From assembly GCA_014762485.1 (NCBI GenBank), contig JABURU010000345.1, forward strand, positions 1-15,022: 15,022 nt of DNA. The letters are read 5' to 3'. The notes beneath the pieces were generated by a model, which worked only from the letters and a program-made list of their open reading frames with translations, did no database searches and was not told the origin of the DNA. Position 1 is the stretch's first letter. Each line of letters opens with the position of its first letter. This DNA is from Gammaproteobacteria bacterium (GTDB lineage Bacteria; Pseudomonadota; Gammaproteobacteria; Thiohalospirales; Thiohalospiraceae). This document shows positions 7,740-15,022 of the stretch, piece by piece. A program made the position numbers and the translations under genes.

Positions 7740-8333
7740 ATGGCATTTGAACAGATTATTTTCTACTTCTTCTCAGCAATGGTATTGCTCGCTGGCGTTA
7801 TGGTGATTACGGCACGCAATCCGGTTTATGCCGCATTGTTTCTGGTGATGGCCTTCTTTTCAAGTTCAGCGTTGTGGTTATTGCTGGAAGCTGAGTTCCT
7901 CGCCATCACACTGGTACTGGTTTATGTCGGTGCGGTAATGGTGTTATTTCTGTTCGTGGTAATGATGCTGGATATTAACCTGGTAGCCCTTCGTGAAGGG
8001 TTTATGCGTTACTTGCCAGTAGGTGCATTGGTTGCCATTTCTGTTATTGCAATGATGACCATGGTAGTAGGGCCAGAATTTGCAGACTTTCCGATACCAG
8101 AACGTAAAGGGCCTGAATATAACAATACCGCTGAACTAGGACGCATACTCTATACAGAATACGTATATCCGTTTGAGTTGGCTGCGGTGATACTGGTAGT
8201 GGCCATTGTGGCTGCTATCGCATTGACGTTACGTCGACGTCCTATGGTAAGGAAGCAAAACCCTGATCAGCAGGTGAGTGTGCGCAAGGAAGAACGCGTA
8301 CGAATTGTCAAAATGGATGTCGAGAAACGTTAG
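7740..8333 (+). CDS. nuoJ: NADH-quinone oxidoreductase subunit J (ND6-type membrane subunit)
   Basis: Small proton-arm membrane subunit between NuoH and NuoK. The 197-residue protein has about five hydrophobic segments. The third (about residues 57-77) carries the conserved LVYVGAVMVLFLFVVMML, the helix known in the family for its pi-bulge and conformational switching. LYTEYVYPFELAAVILVVAI (137-156) is the conserved fifth segment. The last ~35 residues form a charged tail (RRRPMVRKQN to KMDVEKR), common in proteobacterial NuoJ. The ATG at 7740 has a modest AGGTAG site (7729-7734) and lies 17 bases after the nuoI stop. Confidence 0.96.
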   Translation: MAFEQIIFYFFSAMVLLAGVMVITARNPVYAALFLVMAFFSSSALWLLLEAEFLAITLVLVYVGAVMVLFLFVVMMLDINLVALREGFMRYLPVGALVAISVIAMMTMVVGPEFADFPIPERKGPEYNNTAELGRILYTEYVYPFELAAVILVVAIVAAIALTLRRRPMVRKQNPDQQVSVRKEERVRIVKMDVEKR

Positions 8334-8369
8334 GCGTATGGACATAATAAATATTTGTAGGGCAGGAAA

Positions 8370-8675
8370 ATGATAGCGTTATCTGATTATCTCACGGTGA
8401 GTGCGATCCTGTTTGGCATAAGTATGGCCGGTATTTTTATTAACCGTAAAAATATGATCATCCTGTTGATGTCGATCGAGTTGATGTTATTAGCCGTGAA
8501 TATTAATTTTGTTGCCTTCTCGCACTATCTTGGAGATAGCGCAGGACAGGTATTTGTATTCTTCATCTTAACCGTTGCCGCTGCTGAGGCTGCAATTGGC
8601 TTGGCAATATTAGTGGTGCTGTTCCGTAATCGTCGCACTATTAATGTACAAGATATGGACTCGTTGAAGGGGTAG
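8370..8675 (+). CDS. nuoK: NADH-quinone oxidoreductase subunit K (ND4L-type membrane subunit)
   Basis: Small three-helix proton-arm subunit. The 101-residue length is the family norm. The two membrane glutamates needed for proton translocation are present as Glu37 (SIELMLLAVNINF) and Glu73 (VAAAEAAIGLAI). The N-terminus MIALSDYLTVSAILFGI matches the usual MIPLSHYL start, fixing the ATG at 8370. The likely ribosome binding site is TAGGG at 8358-8362 (7-base spacing), since the nearer AGGA (8364-8367) is only 2 bases from the ATG. It ends 4 bases before the nuoL start. Confidence 0.97.
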   Translation: MIALSDYLTVSAILFGISMAGIFINRKNMIILLMSIELMLLAVNINFVAFSHYLGDSAGQVFVFFILTVAAAEAAIGLAILVVLFRNRRTINVQDMDSLKG

Positions 8676-8679
8676 GGCT

Positions 8680-10641
8680 GTGTTTGAATCGATGCATGAT
8701 ATCTATCTCACGATTGTATTGGCGCCACTTATCGGGGCGGTTATTGCAGGGTTGTTTGGTAAGGCAATTGGTCGTACGGCGACTCACCGTATAACGATAT
8801 TGGCTATGGCCATATCAACAATCCTGTCCGCTTATGTTTTCAAATATATGACAGTAGATGGAAACGAGACCTACAACGCTACTGTATATACCTGGATGGT
8901 GGCGGATGGTATCCGCTTCGAAATTGGTTTTTTAATTGATTCTCTCTCCTCAATGATGATGGTTGTGGTGACATCGGTGTCACTAATGGTGCATATATAC
9001 ACTATCGGTTATATGCATGAAGATGATGGTTATCAGCGCTTTTTCAGTTACATATCACTTTTTACTTTCTCCATGCTAATGCTGGTAATGTCGAATAATT
9101 TTATGCAGCTTTTCTTTGGCTGGGAAGCAGTTGGCCTGGTCTCATACCTGCTTATTGGATTTTGGTACAAGCGGCCTACCGCAATTTATGCAAACCTGAA
9201 GGCATTTTTAGTAAATCGTGTGGGTGATTTTGGTTTCTTGCTGGGTATTGCGGCAGTATTAATGTATTTCAATAGCCTTGATTATGCTGATGTATTTAAG
9301 GCTGCGCCGTTGATGAAGGATATGGCCGTTGAGGTAATACCGGGCCAAACGTGGTCATTGATGACCATGATTGGTATTTTATTATTTATTGGTGCTATGG
9401 GTAAGTCTGCACAAGTGCCACTACATGTCTGGCTACCAGACTCTATGGAAGGTCCTACCCCTATATCGGCACTCATTCATGCCGCAACCATGGTAACGGC
9501 CGGTATCTTTATGGTTGCCCGCATGTCCCCTCTATATGAATTATCGGAGACTGCGCTTAGTATCATCATTGTGATAGGTGCGATTACTGCATTGTTCATG
9601 GGCCTGCTGGGTATTGTACAAAATGATATAAAACGTGTGGTCGCTTATTCAACCCTGTCTCAACTGGGGTACATGACGGTTGCACTGGGTGCATCGGCCT
9701 ATGCAGCAGGTGTGTTCCATCTGATGACACATGCCTTCTTCAAGGCCTTGCTATTCCTCGCTGCCGGCTCTGTCATTATTGGTATGCACCATGAGCAGGA
9801 TATGCGCAAGATGGGCGGCTTGAAAAAATACATGCCAGTTACATACTGGACAATGTTGATTGGTACATTGGCATTAATCGGTTTACCAGGTTTTGCCGGA
9901 TTCTTCTCCAAGGATGCCATCATTGAGGCAGTACATTATTCAGAAATAGCCGGTAGCGGATTCGCTTATTTTTCCGTGTTGGCCGGGGTATTTATTACCG
10001 CCTTCTATAGTTTCCGGCTGTTTTTCATGGTGTTCCATGGAAAAGAGAGAATGGATGAACATACCCGTTCACATATACATGAAAGCCCATGGGTTGTAAC
10101 GCTACCTTTGATAGCACTTGCTATACCCTCGGTAATCATAGGTGCGGTGTATGTAGGCCCCATGTTATTTGGTGACTTCTTCAGTGACTCGATATTAGTA
10201 AGTAGCGAGCATGATGTATTGGCTAAGGTGGGGCAGGGTTTCACCAGCTGGGGCGGATTTATTCTTCATGGTCTGCAGGGGCCAGCCGTGTATCTGGCGT
10301 TAGGTGGGGCTGCAACTGCCTGGTACTTCTATATGAAACGTCCTGATATTCCCGGTATGTTTAAGCAGCGCTTATCAATTATTTATAGAGTGCTGGAAAA
10401 TAAATATGGATTTGATGATTTTAATGAAAAAGTTTTTGCTGGCGGTAGTCGTAAGTTAGGTGGTTTTTTCTGGCGTGTTGGCGATGAAAAAATTATCGAT
10501 GGAATAATTGTGAACGGGACTGCACAAAGTGTTGGCTGGTTAGCCAGTGTCTTGCGTCACCTCCAATCAGGTTATTTGTATCATTATGCATTTGCCATGA
10601 TTGTTGGTTTGATGATGATGTTATTGCTATTTATCGTGTGA
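8680..10641 (+). CDS. nuoL: NADH-quinone oxidoreductase subunit L (ND5-type antiporter-like subunit)
   Basis: Distal proton-pumping subunit of the Mrp-antiporter-like fold, expected to have about 14 core helices plus the long lateral helix along NuoM and NuoN. Key residues are present: Glu149 in FFGWEAVGLVSYLLIGFWY, Lys242 in GAMGKSAQVPLHVWLPD, His267 in ISALIHAATM, Lys355 in HAFFKALLF and Lys411 in GFFSKDAI. The C-terminus (HLQSGYLYHYAFAMIVG) is typical and complete. The chosen start is GTG at 8680, because GAAGGGG (8666-8672) lies 7 bases upstream. The ATG at 8692 (MHDIYLTIVLAPL) would give 649 residues and also resembles family N-termini, but its spacing to any good ribosome binding site is poor. 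About 650 residues is within the family range, longer than the 613 of E. coli. Confidence 0.97.
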   Translation: MFESMHDIYLTIVLAPLIGAVIAGLFGKAIGRTATHRITILAMAISTILSAYVFKYMTVDGNETYNATVYTWMVADGIRFEIGFLIDSLSSMMMVVVTSVSLMVHIYTIGYMHEDDGYQRFFSYISLFTFSMLMLVMSNNFMQLFFGWEAVGLVSYLLIGFWYKRPTAIYANLKAFLVNRVGDFGFLLGIAAVLMYFNSLDYADVFKAAPLMKDMAVEVIPGQTWSLMTMIGILLFIGAMGKSAQVPLHVWLPDSMEGPTPISALIHAATMVTAGIFMVARMSPLYELSETALSIIIVIGAITALFMGLLGIVQNDIKRVVAYSTLSQLGYMTVALGASAYAAGVFHLMTHAFFKALLFLAAGSVIIGMHHEQDMRKMGGLKKYMPVTYWTMLIGTLALIGLPGFAGFFSKDAIIEAVHYSEIAGSGFAYFSVLAGVFITAFYSFRLFFMVFHGKERMDEHTRSHIHESPWVVTLPLIALAIPSVIIGAVYVGPMLFGDFFSDSILVSSEHDVLAKVGQGFTSWGGFILHGLQGPAVYLALGGAATAWYFYMKRPDIPGMFKQRLSIIYRVLENKYGFDDFNEKVFAGGSRKLGGFFWRVGDEKIIDGIIVNGTAQSVGWLASVLRHLQSGYLYHYAFAMIVGLMMMLLLFIV

Positions 10642-10674
10642 TATCAGCTAACAGAATAAAAAGGGTATTACTGC

Positions 10675-12192
10675 ATGTTTTTTGAATTACCATTACTAAG
10701 CCTGCTTATATGGACACCGATCCTGGGTGGTGTGCTTGTATTGCTAACAGGCAGTGATAAAAATGCCCTGGAAGCCAAAGTTATTTCATTACTGGTTTCT
10801 GTTGTTACCTTTGCACTATCTTTGCCATTATTTGGATTGTTTGATACGGCTACGGCAACTATGCAGTTCACAGAGCAGCATCGTTGGATAGAGAGCTTTA
10901 ATGTAAATTATACGCTGGGTGTCGATGGTATATCTATGCCGCTTATCGTACTGACGACATTTACGACAGTGCTGGTCATTATGGCTGGCTGGGAAGTTAT
11001 ACAGTATAAAGTTGCACAATACATGGCCGCCTTCTTGATTATGGAAGGCCTGATGATAGGTGTTTTCTCTGCACTTGATGCGATGCTGTTTTATGTATTC
11101 TGGGAGGCTATGCTGATACCAATGTTTATTGTTATTGGTGTCTGGGGTGGTCCACGCCGCGTCTATGCGACGATCAAATTTTTCCTTTATACCTTCCTCG
11201 GTTCAGTATTCATGTTGGTAGCCCTGATTTATATGTATTTCCAGGGTGATACCTTCTCAATATTACAATTGCATACATTAAAACTGAACCTGACTGAACA
11301 GATCCTTATTTTCCTCGCATTTTTAATCGCTTTTGCGGTTAAAGTTCCAATGTGGCCGGTACATACCTGGTTACCTGATGCCCACGTAGAGGCACCAACA
11401 GGTGGTTCAGTTATCCTTGCCGCCATTATGTTGAAATTAGGGGCTTACGGCTTCTTGCGCTTTAGTTTACCGATCACGCCAGATGCCAGTAGTGTACTGG
11501 ATATAATGATGATCGTGCTGTCATTGATTGCGGTAATTTATATAGGTTTTGTCGCACTGGTGCAGCAGGATATGAAGAAACTGATTGCCTATTCATCAAT
11601 CTCCCATATGGGATTTGTAACACTAGGTTTCTTTATCGTCTTCATGATTTATGAAAATACTGGTAGCTGGAACGGGGCTGCATTGGGTATTGAAGGTGCG
11701 ATAGTTCAAATGATATCTCATGGCTTTATTTCTGGTGCCATGTTCCTGACAGTAGGTGTGTTATATGACCGTATGCATTCACGTGAAATCGGTGCTTATG
11801 GTGGTGTGATCAATACTATGCCAGTATTTGCTGGTTTTGCTGTACTATTTGCCATGTCAAATGCCGGCCTGCCTGGAACTTCAGGCTTTGTTGGCGAGTT
11901 TATGGTTATCCTGAGTGCATTTAAAGCCAATTTCTGGATTGCATTCCTGGCTGCCACTACATTGATCTTGGGAGCTGCCTATACCTTATGGATGGTTAAG
12001 CGCGTTTTCTTCGGTGATATCGCCAATGATAATGTAGCCGACCTAAAAGATCTGACCACACGAGAGTTTACAATTCTAGCAATTCTTGCTGTCGCAGTGC
12101 TGGGACTGGGTGTATATCCTGCCCCCTTGTTGGAAGTAATGGGACCTACTGTAGATAATCTGTTGCAACACATTGCGCAGTCCAAGCTATAA
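10675..12192 (+). CDS. nuoM: NADH-quinone oxidoreductase subunit M (ND4-type antiporter-like subunit)
   Basis: Middle proton channel of the membrane arm, homologous to Mrp antiporter subunits. The 505-residue protein has Glu144 in FYVFWEAMLIPMFIVIGVWGG, Lys223 in AVKVPMWPVHTWLPDAHVEA, and Lys254 in AAIMLKLGAYG, the residues of the conserved proton relay. AYSSISHMGFVTLG and GLPGTSGFVGEF are further family marks. The ATG at 10675 follows AAGGGT (10660-10665), 33 bases after the nuoL stop, and begins MFFELPLLSLLIW. The length is normal and no lesion is seen. Confidence 0.97.
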   Translation: MFFELPLLSLLIWTPILGGVLVLLTGSDKNALEAKVISLLVSVVTFALSLPLFGLFDTATATMQFTEQHRWIESFNVNYTLGVDGISMPLIVLTTFTTVLVIMAGWEVIQYKVAQYMAAFLIMEGLMIGVFSALDAMLFYVFWEAMLIPMFIVIGVWGGPRRVYATIKFFLYTFLGSVFMLVALIYMYFQGDTFSILQLHTLKLNLTEQILIFLAFLIAFAVKVPMWPVHTWLPDAHVEAPTGGSVILAAIMLKLGAYGFLRFSLPITPDASSVLDIMMIVLSLIAVIYIGFVALVQQDMKKLIAYSSISHMGFVTLGFFIVFMIYENTGSWNGAALGIEGAIVQMISHGFISGAMFLTVGVLYDRMHSREIGAYGGVINTMPVFAGFAVLFAMSNAGLPGTSGFVGEFMVILSAFKANFWIAFLAATTLILGAAYTLWMVKRVFFGDIANDNVADLKDLTTREFTILAILAVAVLGLGVYPAPLLEVMGPTVDNLLQHIAQSKL

Positions 12193-12203
12193 GAGAGTAA
12201 ATA

Positions 12204-13640
12204 ATGGATTTTGCGATACCTAACTATTATATAGCCATTCCCGAGATGTTTGTTCTCGGCATGGTATGTTTGGTACTGGTTATTGATTTGTTCATGACGG
12301 ATAAATCCAGGACGGTCACCTACCTACTTTCACAAACCACACTTGTTGGTGCCGCAGTACTCACATTCACAACATTTAGCTATGAAACACAGTTTGCTTT
12401 TAGTAATACTTTCGTGCGTGATGCAATGGGGGATGTTCTAAAGGGCTTTATATACCTGTCAATATTTTTCGTATTCTTATATGCCAGGCCGTATCTACAG
12501 CAGCGGAATTTATTTAAGGGTGAATATTACGTTTTGGGATTGTTTGCCGTACTCGGCATGATGGTCATGGTTTCGGCTCAAAGCCTGCTGACAATATATC
12601 TTGGCCTGGAAATGTTAGCACTCTCCTTATATGCCATGGTGGCTTTAAAGCGTGATTCTATTGAGGCATCAGAATCAGCAATGAAATATTTTATTCTTGG
12701 GGCACTGGCATCGGGCATGCTGTTATACGGTATGTCTATGCTTTATGGGGCAACCCAATCCTTGGATTTAGCCGTGATTAGTCAGCAGGCGGTTAATAGT
12801 GATATGCCATTGGTGATGGTTTTTGGACTGGTCTTTATTGTAGTGGGCGTGGCATTTAAGCTGGGGGCGGTTCCATTCCATATGTGGGTACCAGATGTAT
12901 ATCAAGGCTCACCTACAGCAGTAACCCTCTTTATCGGTAGTGCCCCGAAAATTGCGGCATTTGCCATGGTTATGCGCCTACTGGTGGATGGTTTATCTAG
13001 CATGCATATCCATTGGCAGGATATGTTCATTATCCTGTCGGTCCTGTCATTGGCGGTGGGAAATATATTTGCCATAGCGCAAACAAACATTAAGCGTATG
13101 TTAGCCTACTCAACGATTGCGCATATGGGCTTCTTGATGCTGGGCGTGTTATCTGGAACGAAAGAAGGCTATTCTGCTGCGATGTTCTATACCATTGTGT
13201 ACGCAATGATGAGTGTCGGTGCTTTCGGCATGATCATTTTATTAAGCCGGGCAGGTTTTGAAGCCGATCAACTAAATGATTTTAAAGGACTGAATGATAA
13301 AAGCCCATGGTTTGCCTTGGTGATGCTAATATTGATGTTCTCAATGGCTGGTGTGCCACCGTTCCTGGGTTTCTGGGCTAAAGTTTCTGTACTAAAAGAG
13401 CTGGTACACATCGATATGACTTGGCTGGCCGTCGTTGCGGTCGTCTTCTCTATTATTGGTGCGTTCTATTATCTGCGAATTATCAAGATCATGTATTTTG
13501 ATAAAATGGAAGACAGCTCACAAATTAGCCATTCGCTTGATCTACGTATAGCCCTTAGCGCCAACGGCCTGGCAATTTTGGTTCTGGGTTTACTGCCTGG
13601 GCCACTCATGGCATTGTGTGCTGCCACTTTTGGTTTGTAG
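12204..13640 (+). CDS. nuoN: NADH-quinone oxidoreductase subunit N (ND2-type antiporter-like subunit)
   Basis: Third antiporter-like proton channel of the membrane arm, next to NuoK. The 478-residue protein has Glu136 in IYLGLEMLALSLYAMVAL, Lys219 in GVAFKLGAVPFHMWVPDVYQG, and Lys249 in IGSAPKIAAF, the expected relay residues. AYSTIAHMGFLMLGV and AGVPPFLGFWAK are further family marks. AAGAGAG at 12191-12197, overlapping the nuoM stop region, lies 6 bases before the ATG at 12204. This is the last structural nuo gene; its TAG at 13638-13640 is followed by the first gap of any size in the operon (95 bases). Confidence 0.97.
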   Translation: MDFAIPNYYIAIPEMFVLGMVCLVLVIDLFMTDKSRTVTYLLSQTTLVGAAVLTFTTFSYETQFAFSNTFVRDAMGDVLKGFIYLSIFFVFLYARPYLQQRNLFKGEYYVLGLFAVLGMMVMVSAQSLLTIYLGLEMLALSLYAMVALKRDSIEASESAMKYFILGALASGMLLYGMSMLYGATQSLDLAVISQQAVNSDMPLVMVFGLVFIVVGVAFKLGAVPFHMWVPDVYQGSPTAVTLFIGSAPKIAAFAMVMRLLVDGLSSMHIHWQDMFIILSVLSLAVGNIFAIAQTNIKRMLAYSTIAHMGFLMLGVLSGTKEGYSAAMFYTIVYAMMSVGAFGMIILLSRAGFEADQLNDFKGLNDKSPWFALVMLILMFSMAGVPPFLGFWAKVSVLKELVHIDMTWLAVVAVVFSIIGAFYYLRIIKIMYFDKMEDSSQISHSLDLRIALSANGLAILVLGLLPGPLMALCAATFGL

Positions 13641-13670
13641 GTAGGCATGTAAAAGTTCTCATAATCAAGA

Positions 13671-13676
13671 TACAAT
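13671..13676 (+). promoter_or_regulatory. Possible -10 element in the nuoN to DUF2818 gap
   Basis: TACAAT matches the sigma-70 -10 consensus at five of six positions and lies 59 bases before the DUF2818 ATG in an AT-rich gap (13641-13735). The hexamer 17 bases upstream (TGTAAA, 13648-13653) matches TTGACA at only three positions. A weak inverted repeat, AGAAT at 13683-13687 and ATTCT at 13695-13699, followed by a T-rich run, lies downstream of it. DUF2818 might therefore have its own promoter as well as read-through from nuo, but such hexamers are common by chance. Confidence 0.2.
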
Positions 13677-13735
13677 TAAGCAAGAATTTATTCGATTCTA
13701 TTGTTTTTATCGAGTTTTAGATTTTTGAGGACATA

Positions 13736-14047
13736 ATGAGTAGTACAGTGATGATTTGGGCCTTGTTGGTGATTGCTATTGTGGCAGCTAATTTGCCCTG
13801 GTTTAGCGATAAAATATTTGCAATTAAAGAAGTTGAAAATAAGAAATTTTCATACCGACTGCTTGAATGGTTTAGCCTTTATTTTTTAGTCGGCAGTATC
13901 GCATTGGGCATAGAGACCAAACTGAATGGCATACGCCACGATCAGGGTTGGGAGTTTTATGTTGTAACACTGTGCCTGTTTCTTGTTTTTGCATTACCCG
14001 GCTTTATTTATCAAATAGATCTTAAACGTCATTTCGCCACAAGATAA
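13736..14047 (+). CDS. DUF2818 family small membrane protein
   Basis: The 103-residue product has three predicted membrane helices, at about residues 5-21 (TVMIWALLVIAIVAANL), 44-60 (EWFSLYFLVGSIALGIE) and 74-93 (FYVVTLCLFLVFALPGFIYQ). Between helices 1 and 2 is a charged segment (KEVENKKFSYRLLEW), and before helix 3 is QGWEFYVVTLCLFLV. The LPWF motif after helix 1, the RLLE segment and the QGWEFY..TLCLFLV..PGF pattern agree with the uncharacterised DUF2818 family, which is typically found right after nuoN in Betaproteobacteria and related groups. TGAGGAC (13726-13732) precedes the ATG at 13736. Its function is not known. Genomic position suggests a role in complex I assembly or stability, but nothing in the sequence proves it. 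The family call is from memory of the pattern. Confidence 0.85.
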   Translation: MSSTVMIWALLVIAIVAANLPWFSDKIFAIKEVENKKFSYRLLEWFSLYFLVGSIALGIETKLNGIRHDQGWEFYVVTLCLFLVFALPGFIYQIDLKRHFATR

Positions 14048-14089
14048 TAAGTGACACATAATATAAGAATTAACTAATAAAGATGACAG

Positions 14090-14095
14090 TATACT
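14090..14095 (+). promoter_or_regulatory. Possible -10 element upstream of the sensor gene
   Basis: TATACT lies 50 bases before the sensor start ATG and matches the -10 consensus well. The hexamer at the usual distance upstream is poor (GAATTA, 14067-14072). A second candidate, CATAAT at 14115-14120, overlaps the inverted repeat at 14112-14124 and also lacks a good -35. A separate promoter is expected here because the gene is functionally unrelated to nuo, but the sequence does not settle which element is used. Confidence 0.25.
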
Positions 14096-14111
14096 AGCGC
14101 CGTGATAGGCT

Positions 14112-14148
14112 TTGCATAATGCAACAATGGTAGCAGGATGCAACTATG
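14112..14148 (+). repeat. Inverted repeat and 19-base-period direct repeat at the sensor gene start
   Basis: TTGCAT (14112-14117) and ATGCAA (14119-14124) form a perfect 6-base inverted repeat around a single A. The right half continues as ATGCAACAATG (14119-14129), which recurs with one mismatch as ATGCAACTATG (14138-14148). The second copy ends in the start codon of the sensor gene. The period of 19 bases is close to two helical turns. This could be an operator with two half-sites, or a small local duplication of the translation start. Confidence 0.45.
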
Positions 14149-15022
14149 TCGATACGGACTCGGCTATTTTTAATACTGTCATTCATGACCTTACTACCTC
14201 TCCTTATCCTCTTATTCGGCGTCGTTGAGCAAGAAGAGAAGGAGATTCAGCAACGCATGGAAAAGGAAATTCAGGGCACGCTGAAGAAGATGTCGTCTGA
14301 ACTCTTTGCCTTATTAGAAAGCCAGCGCTCCTTAGCGCTGGGTTTTTCCAGAGCCCCCATCGTTGAGCGATTTGCCAAAAATTCCCTGACACTGCCAGGC
14401 AAACAATACCAAAATCAGGCACAGTTACTCAGCAAATATTTCTTTGAATACCAGGCCGCCATTCCCAGTATCCAAGCTCTACGGTTTATTGAACCTGGTG
14501 GAAAGAGCCTGGTAAAAGTCAAAGAAGGCAAGCCGATCGAGCCTATCTTTTATGATAAAAACATCAACCGCTATTATGTGGCGGATCAATCATCAAAAGA
14601 ATTTTTCCAGTCGGCAATTCAAAGTAATACAGAGGTGGATATATCCAATTTTGAACTTGGTCAGGTAACAGAGGATGCTGATTTCTGTCCTGCTATGTTG
14701 CGGTATTCGGTATTAATGCGTGATGGTGAGAAATTATTAGGTATTTTGGTTTTAAATATTTGGGGAACTCGAATAGATAACATTGTAGAGGCAACTCTGG
14801 GAGGTACATCAAGAAACGCCTATATTGTAGAGTTATCTGAAAATAAGGATAGAGACGGAATATATTTATATCATAAAAATACGGAACAAAGATTTGCCAA
14901 CCAGCTAGGTAGTCATTTTCGTATGTCTACAAATATCACTGAAAGTAATTGGAATAAGATCAAGCTGTCTGGTGAAACTGGCGTGATAATGGAGCGCGAC
15001 GAGAGAATTTTCTTTTACCAGA
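14146..15022 (+). CDS. Membrane sensor protein with dCACHE-like periplasmic domain, 5' part only
   Basis: An open frame of 292 codons starts at ATG 14146 and runs to the window edge with no stop, so the output domain is not visible. GCAGGA (14133-14138) lies 7 bases before the ATG. Residues 1-6 are basic (MSIRTR) and residues 7-27 form a hydrophobic signal anchor (LFLILSFMTLLPLLILLFGVV). A charged, probably coiled-coil stretch follows to about residue 60 (EQEEKEIQQRMEKEIQGTLKKM). The rest resembles a double-CACHE ligand-binding domain: SIQALRFIEPGGKSLVKVKEG (108-128), NRYYVADQS (141-149), and DISNFELGQ to PAMLRYSVLMRDGEKLLGILVLNIWG (165-207), a pattern seen in periplasmic sensor parts of histidine kinases, GGDEF/EAL proteins and chemoreceptors. 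Which of these it is cannot be told. The ligand is unknown. Confidence 0.8.
   Translation, partial: MSIRTRLFLILSFMTLLPLLILLFGVVEQEEKEIQQRMEKEIQGTLKKMSSELFALLESQRSLALGFSRAPIVERFAKNSLTLPGKQYQNQAQLLSKYFFEYQAAIPSIQALRFIEPGGKSLVKVKEGKPIEPIFYDKNINRYYVADQSSKEFFQSAIQSNTEVDISNFELGQVTEDADFCPAMLRYSVLMRDGEKLLGILVLNIWGTRIDNIVEATLGGTSRNAYIVELSENKDRDGIYLYHKNTEQRFANQLGSHFRMSTNITESNWNKIKLSGETGVIMERDERIFFYQ

Noticed and set aside
13683..13710. Intrinsic terminator after nuoN
   Set aside because: AGAAT/ATTCT gives only a five-pair AT-rich stem with a 7-base loop, and the T run after it is interrupted. It is too weak to call.
14048..14145. Intrinsic terminator between DUF2818 and the sensor gene
   Set aside because: No GC-rich stem followed by a T tract is visible; the only clear inverted repeat (14112-14124) lacks the T tract.
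1..15022. A hidden mobile element, defence system, CRISPR array or RNA gene
   Set aside because: The window is filled by tightly packed, same-strand, conserved nuo genes with gaps of 44 bases or less, plus two short gaps under 100 bases at the right. No transposase, terminal repeats, spacer-repeat pattern, tRNA or rRNA sequence was seen.

Overview
The window is almost entirely one housekeeping operon: the genes for respiratory complex I (proton-pumping NADH:quinone oxidoreductase, NDH-1), all on the + strand, from the last codons of nuoB through nuoN. After it come a small membrane-protein gene of the DUF2818 family and the 5' part of a membrane sensor gene that runs off the right edge. No tRNA, rRNA, CRISPR, insertion sequence, phage gene or reverse-strand gene could be supported.

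Organism. The gene set points to a beta- or gammaproteobacterium. nuoC and nuoD are separate genes (fused in Escherichia coli). NuoG is short (789 aa) and lacks the extra cluster N7 cysteines. NuoI is the short 162-aa form. NuoB ends in the IRRTNTIAR-type tail and NuoD carries an HRATEKLAE-type segment, and DUF2818 directly follows nuoN, an arrangement known mainly from Betaproteobacteria and some Gammaproteobacteria. Base composition looks moderate (I estimate mid-40s % GC, not counted), which argues against the GC-rich betaproteobacteria. A genus cannot be named from this alone.

Layout. 1-59 nuoB end; 71-679 nuoC; 681-1933 nuoD, with a one-base deletion near 801-806; 1930-2427 nuoE; 2459-3724 nuoF; 3769-6138 nuoG; 6157-7209 nuoH; 7234-7722 nuoI; 7740-8333 nuoJ; 8370-8675 nuoK; 8680-10641 nuoL; 10675-12192 nuoM; 12204-13640 nuoN; 13736-14047 DUF2818; 14146 to the edge, a dCACHE-like sensor. 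Gaps inside nuo are 44 bases or less and two junctions are nearly or actually overlapping (nuoC/nuoD, nuoD/nuoE), as expected of one polycistronic message. The first larger gaps are 13641-13735 and 14048-14145. No convincing intrinsic terminator is visible in either.

How it works. NuoE, NuoF and NuoG form the NADH-oxidising module (FMN plus Fe-S clusters). NuoB, NuoC, NuoD and NuoI form the connecting module that carries electrons to quinone. NuoH, NuoJ, NuoK, NuoL, NuoM and NuoN form the membrane proton-pumping arm. Conserved cofactor ligands and key membrane Glu/Lys residues are present in every complete subunit. The only lesion is the nuoD frameshift, which separates the two quinone-site residues His19 and Tyr68. 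It is either a sequencing/assembly error or a real loss of function. No previously undescribed system was found. The points that merit a second look are the nuoD frameshift, the DUF2818 linkage, and the truncated sensor with repeats around its start.
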